Source of the DNA: Sphaerosporella brunnea | Taxonomy: Eukaryota; Ascomycota; Pezizomycetes; Pezizales; Pyronemataceae | Direction of reading: 5' to 3' | DNA length: 64,000 bases | NCBI GenBank assembly: GCA_008704415.1 | Contig: VXIS01000134.1 | Coordinates: 1-64,000 of the forward strand | Shown here: in pieces, positions 12,430 to 24,110 of the stretch | Position numbering within the stretch: position 1 is the stretch's first letter | Layout: the number at the start of each line of letters is the position of its first letter | Made by a program: the position numbers and the translations under genes | The notes under the pieces: model-generated | Database searches by the model: none | Told to the model about the DNA's origin: nothing | The model's input: only the letters and a program-made list of their open reading frames with translations

Positions 12430-13898
12430 TGGATTGATGGGTGTGGGGCAGTTTTTTTTTCTTTCTTTTTTTTCCCCTTTCCTTTTTCCGGCAGTGCTAG
12501 TGCAGGGACCCCCAGGTTTTGTTTTTTCTCTCTTTTTTTTGCTTTTTTTTCTGCCGGATCGGAGCAGGCTCCCTTGCCATTGTTTTACGGGCGTTCTTTA
12601 CATTCCTTAAGCAGCTGTTTGTAGCGTTCTGGGAGATTATCATGTTCAATTTTCTTTTTTGCCACGGAGTCAGGGTATAACGACCGTCATATTGTTTGGG
12701 AGGCGAGCGAGGTTGTTTGGTCTTTTTCGGTGGCGGAGATTATGATACAGTTTGGGATTATCACGATGGTTAGCTAGAATAATGAAAGCCCGCAAGAGCA
12801 GTAATTACCAGCACGTACTTGAATCAAGGAAAAGGCAGGGAAAGCACAACAATCCGGCTGGAAGAACGGGCTGTGGATAACCGGGTGTATACAGTGGGTA
12901 GATGCTCGGGCATGAAAGAGCCCAATTAAGGTAACATGACGATCACGCCCCGGTGCTGCCTATCGACGGTGTTCGCTTTTTTTCCAGGCCACCATCGCGG
13001 TTTTGGTCCTCTCTATTGTCGTGTATTGAGGTTCTAAAGCTTGCTCTGCCTATAGTCAGCATGTGCCAACATTTCTGCACACTCAAGTTGCCAGACCCTT
13101 GATTTCCGCACCTCAAACAAGCCTTTTTTGCCCACCGCGCTCGGTGGGCTTGATAAGGAGGCTAGACTGCGAACACCAAACAGCAGCCGAGAAAGCCAAG
13201 GCTGCGACCACCAAGGTTGTCGAAACGAAATAATCTGCAAAGCAACGTGCATACCCTACTCCGAGGCGTTGCTCCTGCATTTGCACAATCACTGGCCCTG
13301 CTCCAAACGGCGTCTCCGCTTATCGACCTCTGAGGCAGGGACAGCAAGTATGTATGTAACACAGCGTGTTGATGCGAAAGCGTGCACTTTGGAGTGCTGA
13401 GAGAAGTGCATGCATTTCTTGGACACCCTTTTTGTGCCCATCGTCGAGAACGTGCCAACAAAAAACGCATGTAGGGGCAGGATGATTTGCATTGGCTCGA
13501 ACGTGCTCGATGTTCGAGTGCTCTTAATATGGTGAGACCATTTATGTCTTCGAGAACTTCGATACACGCTTGAACCCATCCTGCGAGCGCGAGTTGTGGG
13601 TCCTTTCGTTGTTTGCAGCTTTTACTAAGCGAAGGCGTGCGATCAAACCTTATTATTAGAGTCCTCTACAGCGATAGATATTCTGCTGGAGAAGCCGTGC
13701 AGAGAGCTCAAAATAAAAAAAACGTTTACATTCAGGGGCCGGGGATGAGGTACCTCCGTTTGAATTTGGTTCAATGGGATGAACGGGCACGATTTAAAGT
13801 TACTGGTGACGACGGATGGTTGCAGTAAGTAGTACCTTTTCGCATGACGGAAAACGGCAGGTGGCGCTTTCAAAAGGGGATTCGGCCGAGACGAGGCC
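12430..13898. other. T-rich 3' UTR and gene-free spacer
   Basis: The first 250 bases after the zinc-finger gene are very T-rich with several T7-T9 runs, consistent with a 3' UTR. The rest, up to the tRNA, has only short overlapping open frames without domains. Confidence 0.5.
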
Positions 13899-13904
13899 AA
13901 AAAA
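13899..13904 (-). terminator. Pol III terminator of tRNA-Ser
   Basis: Six A residues on the plus strand give a T6 run on the minus strand, five bases past the 3' end of the tRNA-Ser gene. This is a standard RNA polymerase III stop signal. Confidence 0.8.
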
Positions 13905-13909
13905 GAAAT

Positions 13910-14000
13910 CGTCAAGGACAGGATTCGAACCTGCGCGCCCGAAGGCATCCGCTAAGCTTGGAATAGCAGGCGAACGTGTTAACCACTCCACCACCTTGAC
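13910..14000 (-). tRNA. tRNA-Ser(GCT) with a 10-base intron
   Basis: On the minus strand a complete class II tRNA folds. The acceptor stem is GTCAAGG paired with CCTTGAC, followed by discriminator G. The anticodon stem is TTCGC with GCGGA, the variable arm is GCC-TTCG-GGC, and the T arm carries TTCGAAT. Seventeen bases separate the anticodon stem halves; with an intron after position 37 (TTCCAAGCTT) the loop becomes CTGCTAA, anticodon GCT, which reads AGC/AGU. The long variable arm and the G discriminator are serine features. The A and B boxes are intact. Confidence 0.93.
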
Positions 14001-16171
14001 TGATTAACAATAAGATACTGTTTTTGATCTATGACCAAATAATTTGACTTGGATGGCATAAAAGCCGTTTCTCAACAACCAGAAAGAAAGATTCGGCCGA
14101 ACCCATAAGCCGGCAAGAGAACAGCTAAGGCAACTTCACCAACCCATTAACGGTAACTCCAATTTTCATCCCTGTTTCCCGAGCTGATATCATATGGTAT
14201 AACGTCACTACGGCCGGAAAGTTCCGAAATCATGTGACCTCCGGGTTAGGTTTTTCGATGCGCGAGGGCTCCCTCGATAGTCCGCTTAAAACCCCTCAGT
14301 GTGATCCGAAAGCCTAAAGTCACAGGATTTCTACACTTTTCCGCCGCGGGAGTATAGTACAGGTAGATATGCCATTACTCGCCACAGGAAGCGGTGACAC
14401 TTTCTTCTATATCGATTGGAGGAAATGGGCAAGAAAATATCAAGCGGATTCAGCCTGCGGACAGATATGAACAGCGGCGCTTGCACGGCTCCACCTTACT
14501 GCACGCGAATAAAACCGGTCAGAGTTGCATCTCTAGGCAGAATTGCAGTCAACCACTCTCCATGCTCGCGCGTTGAACAGAAACGCAGCGTTCTATCCTC
14601 ACCCCCAAATCAAGTTAACCATCGCACGCCGCCGAGATCACCGCCACCGCAGATATGCTGCCAGCGGTGATGATTTCTCGCGTGCTACTACGGCTCGCTA
14701 TCGCTGTCGTTTATCACTCCACAGGTCGCGGCATAAAAAGAGGGATCCTCCGAATCGTGCTGCCGTTGGCGAGCTTGTTGGTGAGCAATGTACGTGTTAA
14801 GCCGGAGAAATGCGACGGACCGGGGTTGGAGAAAGGGTACAGGCCGGAAAAAGGCGACGAGACCGGGTAGGGGAGGGATAACAAAGGTGACAACCCGGAG
14901 GAAGGAAAAGCCGAGGGCGCCGGGGACACCTGATGAGCCGGAAAGAGGCGACAAGCCGGAGAGACGCGAGAAGCCAGTGGAATGGGATAAGCCGAAGAAG
15001 GAAGACAAATCGACATGTTTTCGGGTGTCCGATCTTCGTCAAGTGCCAGAGAGCGAGCTCGAAAACTACATACTCTCATTACTTCCATCTTGCTACAACG
15101 ACACCCAAACAGCTTTGCTCAAATCTATCCGCTTGACGAAATACTTTCGAGGTTCGGCGGAATACAGAAAAGTAACGTCGAGGGTTCTATTAAATAAAGG
15201 GAATAAAGCACACTAGTCAGGAATCCGCCCTGACTTTCGACAAACACATTTACGAATTAACTCTAATGAACAAGCCGGATGGAAATATCATTGCGGAGTT
15301 TGTTACACCAAAGCTCAAGTATCGTGGTGCTGACTTTGAGGGCCCCCAGTGTCATCGCCATTATCGGCCTTGCAGGCCATGCTTTCGGGTCTTGGAGAAG
15401 CTGAGAAACACCAGTAACGTGGCTCCACGAGCTCTTACCGGCTAGAATCAAAAAATGCGGGTTATGACATATGGTTACTCGTGATCAGCCGTGTGGTGAC
15501 CACACGGCGTGGAGTCATTAGTACAGCGCCACTTAATGTAAAGTCATATGTACTTTGAAGCCAGGGCGTATGTGTGTGAAACACGGCGCAGTAAGGTAAA
15601 GAGAGGAGGTAGTGGGTTGGGGTTAAGGCAAGTGGGTTGGGGTTCCGGAAAACGCCACACCAACTGCATTTTATATAGGTATAGATATACGACAGCAGCT
15701 TGAGAAATCCCAACGCAGCAAACCTGAATGACTACAGGAGAAGCTTCGTTGAGCAACTATGCAATTCTAGAGCAAACTGTTCGGTAAGTCCTCACAGCTT
15801 GACGCCCCACGAAGCACGAGATGGACTGGTTCCAGCTGTGCTTCTTGGATGGAGGTTAGCTAATCTTACTTGCAAGGGTGCATGCGGTCTATCTGTAGAA
15901 ACGTCTGATCATATTTATTGCACACTACCTTGAAGGAATATTGATTGTCCAGGTAAGGAATCATCCTCAGCAAAGGAATTTGCCTTGACTCAACGGCTGG
16001 CAGACCTCAATCGATGTGTTCCGGGATCAAAATTTCTGCAAGCGAGATGACCTTCGCAATTGTATCAAAAGAATTTTTCTTCTTCGGACTTCCACATCAG
16101 GGAATATGGACGGACGACCTTGCGATGATGATTTTCGAATATTTTCAACTTGGAAAATAGCATTGACAGAG
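14001..16171. other. Gene-free stretch
   Basis: No supportable gene. The frame 14788-15216 is a run of R/K/E/P-rich sequence from a purine-rich tract (about 14830-15010) and is not called. A near-perfect palindrome, CCGTGTGGTGACCACACGG, lies at 15489-15507, and two copies of AGTGGGTTGGGGTT sit near 15608-15645. The frame 15700-15933 ends in a weak zinc-knuckle-like stretch that might be a LINE remnant. Confidence 0.4.
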
Positions 16172-16208
16172 TCTCCGTTAGTATAGAGGTTAGCATTTCC
16201 GCCTGTCG
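16172..16208 (+). pseudogene. 5' half of tRNA-Asp(GTC)
   Basis: Starts TCTCCGTTAGTATAGAGG and runs through the D arm and the 5' anticodon stem (TTCCG) into the anticodon loop CCTGTC, all as in eukaryotic tRNA-Asp. The match stops in the anticodon loop. No 3' anticodon strand, T arm (GGTTCGA) or acceptor 3' strand follows within the next several hundred bases. It is therefore a half-tRNA sequence, not a functional gene. Confidence 0.75.
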
Positions 16209-17900
16209 ACATAAGATAGTCCATTTTGAATCTTTGCCGTCGCCTTGCTTTCACCCTGACTCTCTAAGGGGTCTAAGGTGGAGATTTTGTTGAAAAACTA
16301 TTTTGATGGGAGTGCAGAGCTGGTACAGAACAGTAAAAGCGCACCCCTCAAACACCTAATTTTCCAGTTCCTGTATCTCCGGCCGTGATAGAGTTACAGC
16401 CTGCAGGTACGGACTCGCAACCAAACCAACCCTAAAAGAGATGATAAACTCCTAGTATCTGCACAGCAGACGAAAAATTACAGGCGAGAACTGAACCCAA
16501 GACTAGAGAACAGACAAATCGATATATTCAAAATCAAACACCCGCAATAGGTAAATCGACGCTAGAAGACTCAACAACACCCATCTCACGTAAAAGATTC
16601 ATCGCAGAGGTTTCAAACCCTCCGGAACCCTTGAGGAGAGGGGGCTATACTCCTCCTACTCATCCGATGGCTAGATCGACAACCGGCGCCGCTGCACGGT
16701 CCTGGAAGTGTGGGATGCAAGCCTACCCAGACGATGCGAGTCAGCACCCAATGTGGAGCCCGGCCCGGACTTTGCGGGAGACTGTTTCAGCTAAACCCCA
16801 TACTGTGATGAGCAGAAGACCAAAAACTAGCAGATGACGGCCCTATAACTTGTCGATAGAGGTTAAAAAAAAAGAAAAAAACAGGTCACGGGTAGCGCCT
16901 TGTCGGAGCCCCCTGACGTCGGGAGACCTAACCAGGTGCGGTTAGCAATCTCACCAGCTCTGAAAGCTTGACTGGTAACCCGCTGACCGTTTTACCTATG
17001 GCTGGCTTTGTGATTGACACTCTCCCCGGCGGATGGCTTTCTCGTAAATGGAACAGGCCGTTTCGGGAGATGATAATACTGGTTGACAGGGTATCAAGGG
17101 TTGGGATAAAATAGTTGGAAAGTTGCTTCTGCCCTGAAGATCGTGTAGCTTAGTGGTCCACACACTGCACCGCGGTCCTTTGATGCTTTACGTCATATTC
17201 CATCCGGAGTGTTTAATGGACGACACGTTTGTGAAAATATGACACAGTGATTTGAAAAGCATGTCACTGAAACACCGGTGCACTTGTCGCTTAGGTAACC
17301 GCATTGCAGAGGAGAATATTCACATGAATTGATCATGTCCTGCCAGTGATGGGAGCGCAGTCACAGACCGAGTCCTCGCGTCCTCAGCAATGGAGACCCG
17401 GCATCATTTCAACCCTAACCACCAGTGAATGGAAAAGGTCTCATACTAATAATCAGCTGGAGGAATACTGGATATTATTGTTTTGTATTTCCCACGGTTA
17501 ACGATTAAGGTCCCCCGAATCCCATGATTACTCTATGTCCAAGATTCCCCCAGCAACACGGCGAATGTATAATTGAACTCATGAACAGATGTAGCAAAGC
17601 GGCGTTCAAAAACTGCGACTTTGATCTGGACTCCCCATCTTGCCACAAAATTGATCACATGCATGGTGTGGGCCTTCCAACACTCCTTTTCCTTCCCTGT
17701 CTTTTCTTTGCTAGTCGCCCGGTGCTGGGAATCCTTTGGCTTGTCATGAAGAGGCTCACGACAAGCGAGTGTGGCTGTGACGTCTGCCGGTGAGAGGTCT
17801 GAGATGTCATAATTCTCTATCGAGCGAGTGACACGCTATGATTCTCTGCTTCAAAGACCAGATAAAAAACACAAAAACTCATGGAATAATCCCACGAGAA
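16209..17900. other. Gene-free stretch
   Basis: No gene supported. A telomere-like AACCCTAACC lies at 17411-17420, and an A-rich run at about 16865-16880. Open frames at 16631-16837 and 17524-17793 show no domain. Confidence 0.45.
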
Positions 17901-17974
17901 GCCCCGAGAATCGAACCCACCACCCCCCCTCCAGAGTTCCAATTCCTTTATGTATACCATTGCACCACCGAGGC
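17901..17974 (-). pseudogene. tRNA-like sequence (tRNA-Gln-like remnant or SINE head)
   Basis: On the minus strand a good A box (TGGTGCAATGG) and B box (GGTTCGATTCT) are spaced 39 bases apart. CTCTGGA between them resembles a Gln(CTG) anticodon loop. The flanking stems do not pair: the acceptor 5' GCCTCGG lacks a matching 3' strand and the anticodon stem fails. It is either a decayed tRNA or the Pol III head of a SINE. Confidence 0.35.
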
Positions 17975-18315
17975 ATTTTCTGCTCGAATCATGAATTGCT
18001 TAGAGAACAAATACGAAGATACTCGACGAGTGTAAGCATGCCGCGCCAGGCCAATTCAAAAGAACTGAAGGTGATGGTGGGTCAACGTCTCTCCGTGCAC
18101 GCACAGGGGCATCTTGACCATGAACATCTGGGGACACTGGAGTCATTTCGCACGAAAGCATTTCCTATTTGTGGAATCAGCCACTCTGACAGCAAAGGCG
18201 GGTGGCTGCGCTCACTTACCAAAATCCGGCTTTGTGACTCAAGTAACGAGCGCTCGGCTGCTGACGAAGTTGCGTCGAACCCATCTCTGTTACCGAGGTC
18301 GCTCAAACTACAATT

Positions 18316-18559
18316 AGGCCCAGTTCGGCCCACCCGACCATGGTTTTGGCTCCAAGTATACAAACTCGTGAAATCATGAACTCACGGTCAGTTGCCAATT
18401 TGGAGACTTTGCAGCAGCGTTCGGCTACGAAACCATAGTTATGCACTGGGAGAGGAATTTCAGGGTGGAGGCAGAACTTTGAAAACCATGGTTTTCTAAA
18501 AGTTGGGAGTCTTTGTTGTTCGGTAACTCCAAAACCAATGCGGCAACCGAACTGGGCCT
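18316..18559. mobile_element. 244-bp element with inverted terminal repeats
   Basis: The left end begins AGGCCCAGTTCGG and carries GGTTTTGG some 20 bases in. The right end, read in reverse, begins AGGCCCAGTTCGG and carries the same GGTTTTGG block. The imperfect terminal repeats are about 34 bases long. No coding capacity and no clear target duplication. Likely a MITE of unassigned family. Confidence 0.55.
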
Positions 18560-19175
18560 TCTGTTTCTCCGGCAAACCAAACCACACGATACGGTTTTAG
18601 ACTTAAATCACAGACGTAATCCCAATCCTCAATCCTCGCTATGTGAGAAAAGGGCAAAGAAAGAAGAGGAGCAATGAAGAAACAAGAAGCTCCAGAAAAA
18701 AAAAAAAACTCCCATTAAAAAGGGGTGAACCTCTTATTCATCTTGTGGGGTGAGATGTTTTTTCCATTTTTTCTTGCGTACGTACGGATGTGAAACTTTG
18801 AGACTATTCGATGAAAATTTGGTTTGCCAGCTGCCATATGCAAGACTCCCTGCATGCATCAATGACATCATTGTAAGACCGCCGTGCCTAAAAAACCCGT
18901 GATAATTTTATTTTTCCTTCTGACGATATGGCTCCTCCGTACCTGCCGGGAGGGGGAGGGGGGGCGCCCACCGTGGCCAATGGGCAACTTGAAAATTCAC
19001 TGTGCAGTCATAAAGCGTCGAACACATTTCTCCCGCTTTTTCTATCGGATTTTGGATTTCGGCTTGACACTTCACCCTATTATATTATAGTCCCCAACCT
19101 TTGATCTCAAACTACCAGTCACCAAACGGGGTCGAAGATGCATAGGTGGGTTTGTGGGGATGACATTGGGCATTA
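18560..19175. other. Spacer
   Basis: A/T-rich sequence with A runs near 18695-18710. Nothing gene-like seen. Confidence 0.4.
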
Positions 19176-19321
19176 GGGCCGCTCAGACGGGCGTTTTTGA
19201 CTTGGATATCCGAATTTCCAACCGCCTGTTTATCGATTTCTGTAAGCCATTTGACGCCGAAACGGGCCTTAAATCCATAAACTTCGAAAAAAATATAAAC
19301 GCCTGTCTGAGCGAACCGCCC
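19176..19321. mobile_element. 142-bp MITE family, copy 1 (damaged right end)
   Basis: Nearly identical to 24638-24779 over about 135 bases. Left terminus GGGCCGCTCAGACGGGCGTTT; near the right end the inverse AAACGCCTGTCTGAGCG is kept, but the last bases are altered (GAACCGCCCC instead of GCCC). The left flank ends in TA. Non-coding. Confidence 0.75.
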
Positions 19322-19984
19322 CGGACAATGCTACTAGGATAAGGAATGGGAGTAGCGGGGTATTTGTAGGGGCGGCGGAAGTCCGTACCAGTGGGCGCAT
19401 CACTCGTGGGGACTAGTGGGACTACGGGGATGGGCATGGAAAGTCAAGAAAAGGCCGCTTCATAAGCCATCACCCGGTCTGCTGCTGCCGACGGTTCGCG
19501 ATGTGTTGTCGAAGTCGCAGCAGATGAAGCTGGACTGCTTCTATTCCCACCAGGTTCTCTGTTGCGCCCCGGAGAAACAGGGCAGCACGGACGCCTTCAT
19601 CTCTCCTGGCAACACGATCCGTCGTCACTCGAATCGACCAATCAAGCTCTTCAAACACGGGGACTTCCAGGCATTTTTTTTATTTTTTGTTTTTATTTTT
19701 TTCAGAGCTTCTTGTTTCTTTCATTGCTCCTCTTGGCCCTTCTCTCCCCATCACATAGCGAGAATCGAATCGAGATTCGGGATTTCGGCCCTCGCGAGTT
19801 GTCTCGACATCTAAAATTGTATGGTGTGGTTCTTTTCGGGGGAAACATGACGGCGGTTTGGACGACCGTTTGGTTCGAGAAACATAGCAGATAGTCCGCA
19901 CGTCAACTGGTCGGAACGAACGTTTAACGCCAGTCGGCAATGCGATAGCGCCCCCTCTGTGGGTAGGCATCGGCACCACCCTCA

Positions 19985-20225
19985 CAAGCACCGGTACCGC
20001 GGACTCTTCCGGCTTCCCTATTATGGGCTTGATGCGGTGGGGGATAGTGGTTTTAGGCAGCGAAGGCGTTCCATGTCGGACGTGTGCATACGTGCGGACG
20101 AATGCGCATGGTATTGAGGAGCACGTACGTCAAGTCGGTATAGGAACCACTTTCAATAAAGTTTAGAGAAGAGTTTGCGGTTTCGATTCAATCTTTTCAC
20201 CTTTCCTTGATTACTCTTCCTTTGA
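19985..20225 (+). repeat. Dispersed repeat, copy 1
   Basis: Matches 31595-31915 in order: GGACTCTTCCGG, GTGGTTTTAGGCAGC (ATGGTTTTAGGCAGC in copy 2), a GGACGTGT block, GCATGGTA, GAGCACGT followed by CGTCAAGTCG, then TTCCTTGATT. Substitutions and small indels throughout. Unidentified element. Confidence 0.6.
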
Positions 20226-20238
20226 AGAGCCGCAGGCT

Positions 20239-20335
20239 CCTAGTAGTAGACCCAGTCTAGGGGGTAGCGTAGTCTCCCCTCTGCCTATGTCATGACCGTG
20301 AGTGGTCGGATGCAATATGATTAAAACAAAAAAAA
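20239..20335 (+). mobile_element. LINE 3'-end remnant
   Basis: Shares its end with 56140-56237 and, more weakly, with the tail of the LINE fragment at 33160-33735. A block around TATGTCATGACCG, a GGTCG block and ATGCAATATGATTAAAACAAA leads into an A-rich run. A short A-rich 3' end after a common motif is typical of 5'-truncated non-LTR copies. Confidence 0.45.
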
Positions 20336-22529
20336 AAGGATGGGTGGATCTGGCGATGCCGGCGCCAATGATGACTACAGCGGGGGCGGTATGCAATCTC
20401 ATGCCGCTTATAAGTTGCGTTCGCACTAAACAGTTGTGTGTGAATTGCCTACCAGGTTATGTGGAGAGAAATTAAGAAGATCACCCGTGACCCAATAGAA
20501 CAAAAAGAAACGAACCCCCCCGCCCCACGCTCGCACCGTTTCGGTGTAAACTGAGGGGAAGACCGCCCCAAGGAGAGGTTGCAGTGGCCACAAGCGGTGG
20601 GTTTAACGGAGGGTAGCAACGTTGTTAAGGCCATGCATAAGTTTGGACGAAGGACAGCATCATCGCTAGGTGGTCTCGGTCGTATTGACAGCGATACCGA
20701 TGGCGCTAGGCAGGAACCCGGTCATGTTACAAGCGATACCAACGGAGGGTGCAGAAGATCTCGGGTGGTAGAGTACTCTACATACGCCGCGCGGCCGAAG
20801 CATACGCATCGATCGCGCGGACCGCAGTTTAGCTCTGGTCTGAAATATGCAAGTAGATCATCCGGGGTGGGGAAGAGCGCCACGAGGTACAACCAGTCGA
20901 ACCGCTAGGAACACGGCGCCCCACCTAGAGCAGATTACCCAGACTCAAATCATGGCGCTCAGCTCACAACTTGCAATCATCACCGCGATGGCAGCCCTTC
21001 AGACTTGGTGGGGCGTGCCTGTTACATATTCGCGTGGATACTCCCATGGACGCGGGGCAAGCATTGATGGCTCAATTGTTTCTCATTCGAGTAGGTTTCA
21101 GCCACTTGCTGCGGTTGCTGTGGTCTCGAATATGCAAGTAGATCATCCGGTGATAAACGCTGACAAAATAGGCAAGAGGGGGTTCTGCGATCACCGGTGA
21201 CACAACAGGACGATGACACACGCAGCGGCGGCTCTTCCCACAAGTCGAAAGGGCTTGGGCCTAACGGAGACGCCATTGCCGAGGCTATGTTATTGGAAGG
21301 AGGACGGCAAATGGGCCCGATCAGATTGAGGGTGACACTGACTGAGGGAAGCAGCATTGTTGAATGGCCTTCCCAGCCTCGAGCGCTGTCGATGCGGTCA
21401 GATGACACTGGATTGGCTATGGATGGTTGTTCCTCGTCATGGGTCTTCGTGATTCGCTATTTCGCTATTAGAGGCTTTCTGCCCACCCAAAAGGAAACGC
21501 GAAAGGTGAAAGCAAAAGGTCTCAGCCCATCAGTCTAAGCTTGAGAGCTGGCAGATTTGGCTTCCCTCACTACTCTCAGTGATTGGTGAAGATGTTTCTT
21601 GCAACTTTGGCTGCAGACGAGCCCAACCAGCAAGACATTTTGCTTTTACCTTCAGCGTTCCCTTCTGGGAAGGCGGATGGTCTCTGTTGCTAGCGGTACT
21701 GATAACGGGCAGCAATATTATTAGACGGGCTCGGCCATATTGAGGGCGCATCTGCCGCACGGAAGGAGCATCTTTAGTTGGACCCGGTCATAATGCAACC
21801 GGTACCGATAGAGGCAGCAGCATTCGGTAGATGGACATAGAGCTGTCGTCCTTATCGGCATTCCCGGTTATCCCGTCTATCAAGAGTAGAGTTGTCTATC
21901 TCCCTATCTATGCATCAGCATTGTGCACAGGCGAGGAGGCTGAGTGGTTGCTATCATGCTTCCTGTGGATGATCTGGAAAAAATTGAGTGACACAACAGA
22001 AATTCATGCATGGCCACGGAGTCAGCAATCCTGGCTTTTGGGCGGGGTCTGTCGCCCGGTCGCACAGGAGCTTTTGCCAGTACTTACATACCTAGGTACT
22101 TGTGTACTCCAGAGGCCAACGGAGGGCTGCGGCAGCGTCAATGCCATGTTATTGGGAGCGTTACTGACGGGCAAAGTGCGCCCTCCACAGCTATCTAGGT
22201 AAAGACAATGCATAGTGGCCATATGGCTGGGGAATGGGGATCATGGGGTGGTGGGTGAATTGCCCGAGCGCTTCCGCTGCAGTCAGATATCTCTCGGTGG
22301 GCTGTAGAGTTGATTACAAGGAATGAATGGTAGATACTTCGTATGGATAGAGATAGAAGCTAGAGTAATCCAACGAACACAGGAAACTCGAAACCTTACA
22401 ACTCACTTTCCGGCCTGAGGCGGGATCATCTCTTGTAATTACTAGTAAATATGGACGCAGCGGCAGTGTCGGCTGAGGGTAGCTAGTCTCATATTTATCA
22501 AGACCCCTCTTGCACGGCGCGCTGCCCAG
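20336..22529. other. Repeat-rich gene-free stretch
   Basis: Contains two copies of a block with ATATGCAAGTAGATCATCCGG (about 20846 and 21130). A reverse copy of the GCTGAAAC-ACTCGA repeat lies at 21068-21103. A block at about 21560-21640 recurs at 24035-24110 (sharing CTCTCRGTGATTGGT and TTGGCTGC). These are fragments of several old elements; no gene is supported. Confidence 0.45.
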
Positions 22530-22652
22530 AGCTCGAGGCGTGGCTGACATGTTTCACGATCACGCATTGGACACCTAAAAAAACCATTGTAGTCAAACGA
22601 GCGTGGGTGTATAGTGGTGCTAATCATATACATATACAGGTTTAAACCTGTA
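22530..22652 (+). repeat. Inverted repeat arm (left) ending in a perfect palindrome
   Basis: Matches the reverse complement of about 25477-25610: a GATCAYGC block, then AAACGAGCGT, TGGTGCT and finally TACAGGTTTAAACCTGTA, an 18-base perfect palindrome found at both places. The arms face each other about 2.8 kb apart. Confidence 0.6.
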
Positions 22653-23380
22653 CAGTTAATATGATAAAAAATCAAAGCCTTCCAAAGAAAAATCGAAAAA
22701 AAACATCCCCGAACACATCAATTCAATGGCCCATAACCTGCACCGCCGCAACCCTCCCTGTCGCTCCTAGGGTTACTCCGTAATCAACATTGGCAACCGC
22801 ACTCAGACTAGACGGAAGTTAGTCAAAGGACCTTAAGTGGAAAAGACAGACCGCCGACGCACGCAGGGCTGAGTCCCTTCGACATCCTTTCCGCAACATC
22901 CGCAGCCGCCCATCTTGTTGGATATGAAAAAAGGTTTGAGGGTTTTGTTTGGGAGGAAAAATCGATGTAGGTTGGTAGTTATCTCGTGTGCGTGTTACTC
23001 GTTACTGGTGCCGTGGGCGAGAAAGAAGACGGGAGGAAGGCGCGAGCTGGCAGTTTATATACCCTTCAGTCCTGGATTATTACTCGCTTATGAGGGTCAG
23101 TCGTCGACGGGGTCACCGACGTGGGGGGTGAGGGGTGGGGCCGTCGGTGTGATAGGAGATATTTTTGCGAGATGTGCTTCCTCTGGCCGATCATACAAGA
23201 AATGCATCAATCAAGGTGTGAACAGATACACACCATGTAAAATAATGCATGGATTTGCGTCAATTTTCGTCACACATTCCGTCTTGTAGACATGCGTCAA
23301 AGCACGCATTCCGCGGAAGCGGGGTCTTGGTGCATCTGAGACCACCCCCTCAACCACCCCCTAGCTTAGAGTTCAACTTG

Positions 23381-23455
23381 GCTGAAACATACTCGAACGA
23401 GAAACCATTGACCTCCATTGAGGTGCAAATAACCAGATCGAGAAACTCTTGCGTT
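23381..23455 (+). repeat. Short dispersed repeat family, copy
   Basis: The pattern GCTGAAACWTACTCGAANGAG followed by a CATTGA block and CCAGATCGAGAAA also occurs at 24331-24405 and 25948-26010, and reversed at 21068-21103. Non-coding. Confidence 0.55.
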
Positions 23456-23624
23456 CGCGTTATCGATGTTTCGGCCGCGCGGCTGGGGACAGGCGGTATG
23501 TGTCGATGGCTGCTCGACGTATTCGGGTTATGCGTACATGTGTGTTACAGGCAGATAGCGCTGTTATTTTTCGTTCCAGCTCCATTTCCGAGTGGTATTT
23601 CCCCGAGTAGCAGGAACACATCAC

Positions 23625-23960
23625 GGCTCGCTGTCGAGCAGGGCATTAATCATACATAAACTGTGAGCTCGCGCTTTCGTCCCTCGGCAACGAGCAACAC
23701 GGACACGAAATACCTACCTAAATCGATTTGTCCTCCCAAGCAAAACATCCAAACCTTCCTATCTAGTAAGATGAGCGATGAACAGTGCCCTGTTTGCGGA
23801 AGCTGCGAGCACGTACGTCAGCGTTCCACCATAAGGCCCTTCAACTAATTTTCGTGTAGTCCCTCTGTTTCCCGAGTGCTTAGGAACATTGGAGAGGGTT
23901 ACGGAGGTTTTTTTGAATTTGTATGAGACTTATTTGTGTTCGGAGGTCGATATCGGTGAT
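23625..23960 (+). other. Promoter-like block with tiny Cys-rich ORF, copy A
   Basis: The block starts near GGGCATTAATCATAC, continues through CGAGCTCGC-like and CAACGAGCAACACG segments and ends AAACCTTCC just before an ATG at 23771. Copies B (about 24830-25480) and C (about 43890-44300) have the same order and also reach an ATG. Here the ATG opens MSDEQCPVCGSCEH, followed by a possible intron (GTACGT to GTGTAG, with an ACTAAT branch-like motif). Splicing would give a 21-residue peptide with four Cys. The 3' flank also matches copy B (GAGACTTRTTTGTGTTCG). It may be a metallothionein-like or other micro-gene, or a non-coding element carrying a promoter. Function unknown. Confidence 0.35.
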
Positions 23961-24034
23961 GTTTCTTTTTTTTTCTTGTTTTGCCTTTGGACGGTGATGA
24001 GGTATGGTGATGAGAGATATGATCTGTGAGATTT

Positions 24035-24110
24035 GGATTCCCCCAGTACTCTCGGTGATTGGTCAAGATTGTCCTTGCAATGTTGGCTGCTGACGATTCA
24101 TACAAGCGCA
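24035..24110 (+). repeat. Dispersed repeat matching 21560-21640
   Basis: Shares ACTCTCGGTGATTGGT, then AAGAT, TTGCAA and TTGGCTGC blocks with the upstream copy, with substitutions. Non-coding fragment. Confidence 0.5.

Noticed and set aside
14788..15216. 142-codon K/R/E/P-rich frame
   Set aside because: It arises from a purine-rich tract with no domain, and the composition changes abruptly in its second half.
17145..17200. A-box-like TAGCTTAGTGG, possible tRNA
   Set aside because: No B box and no stems follow.
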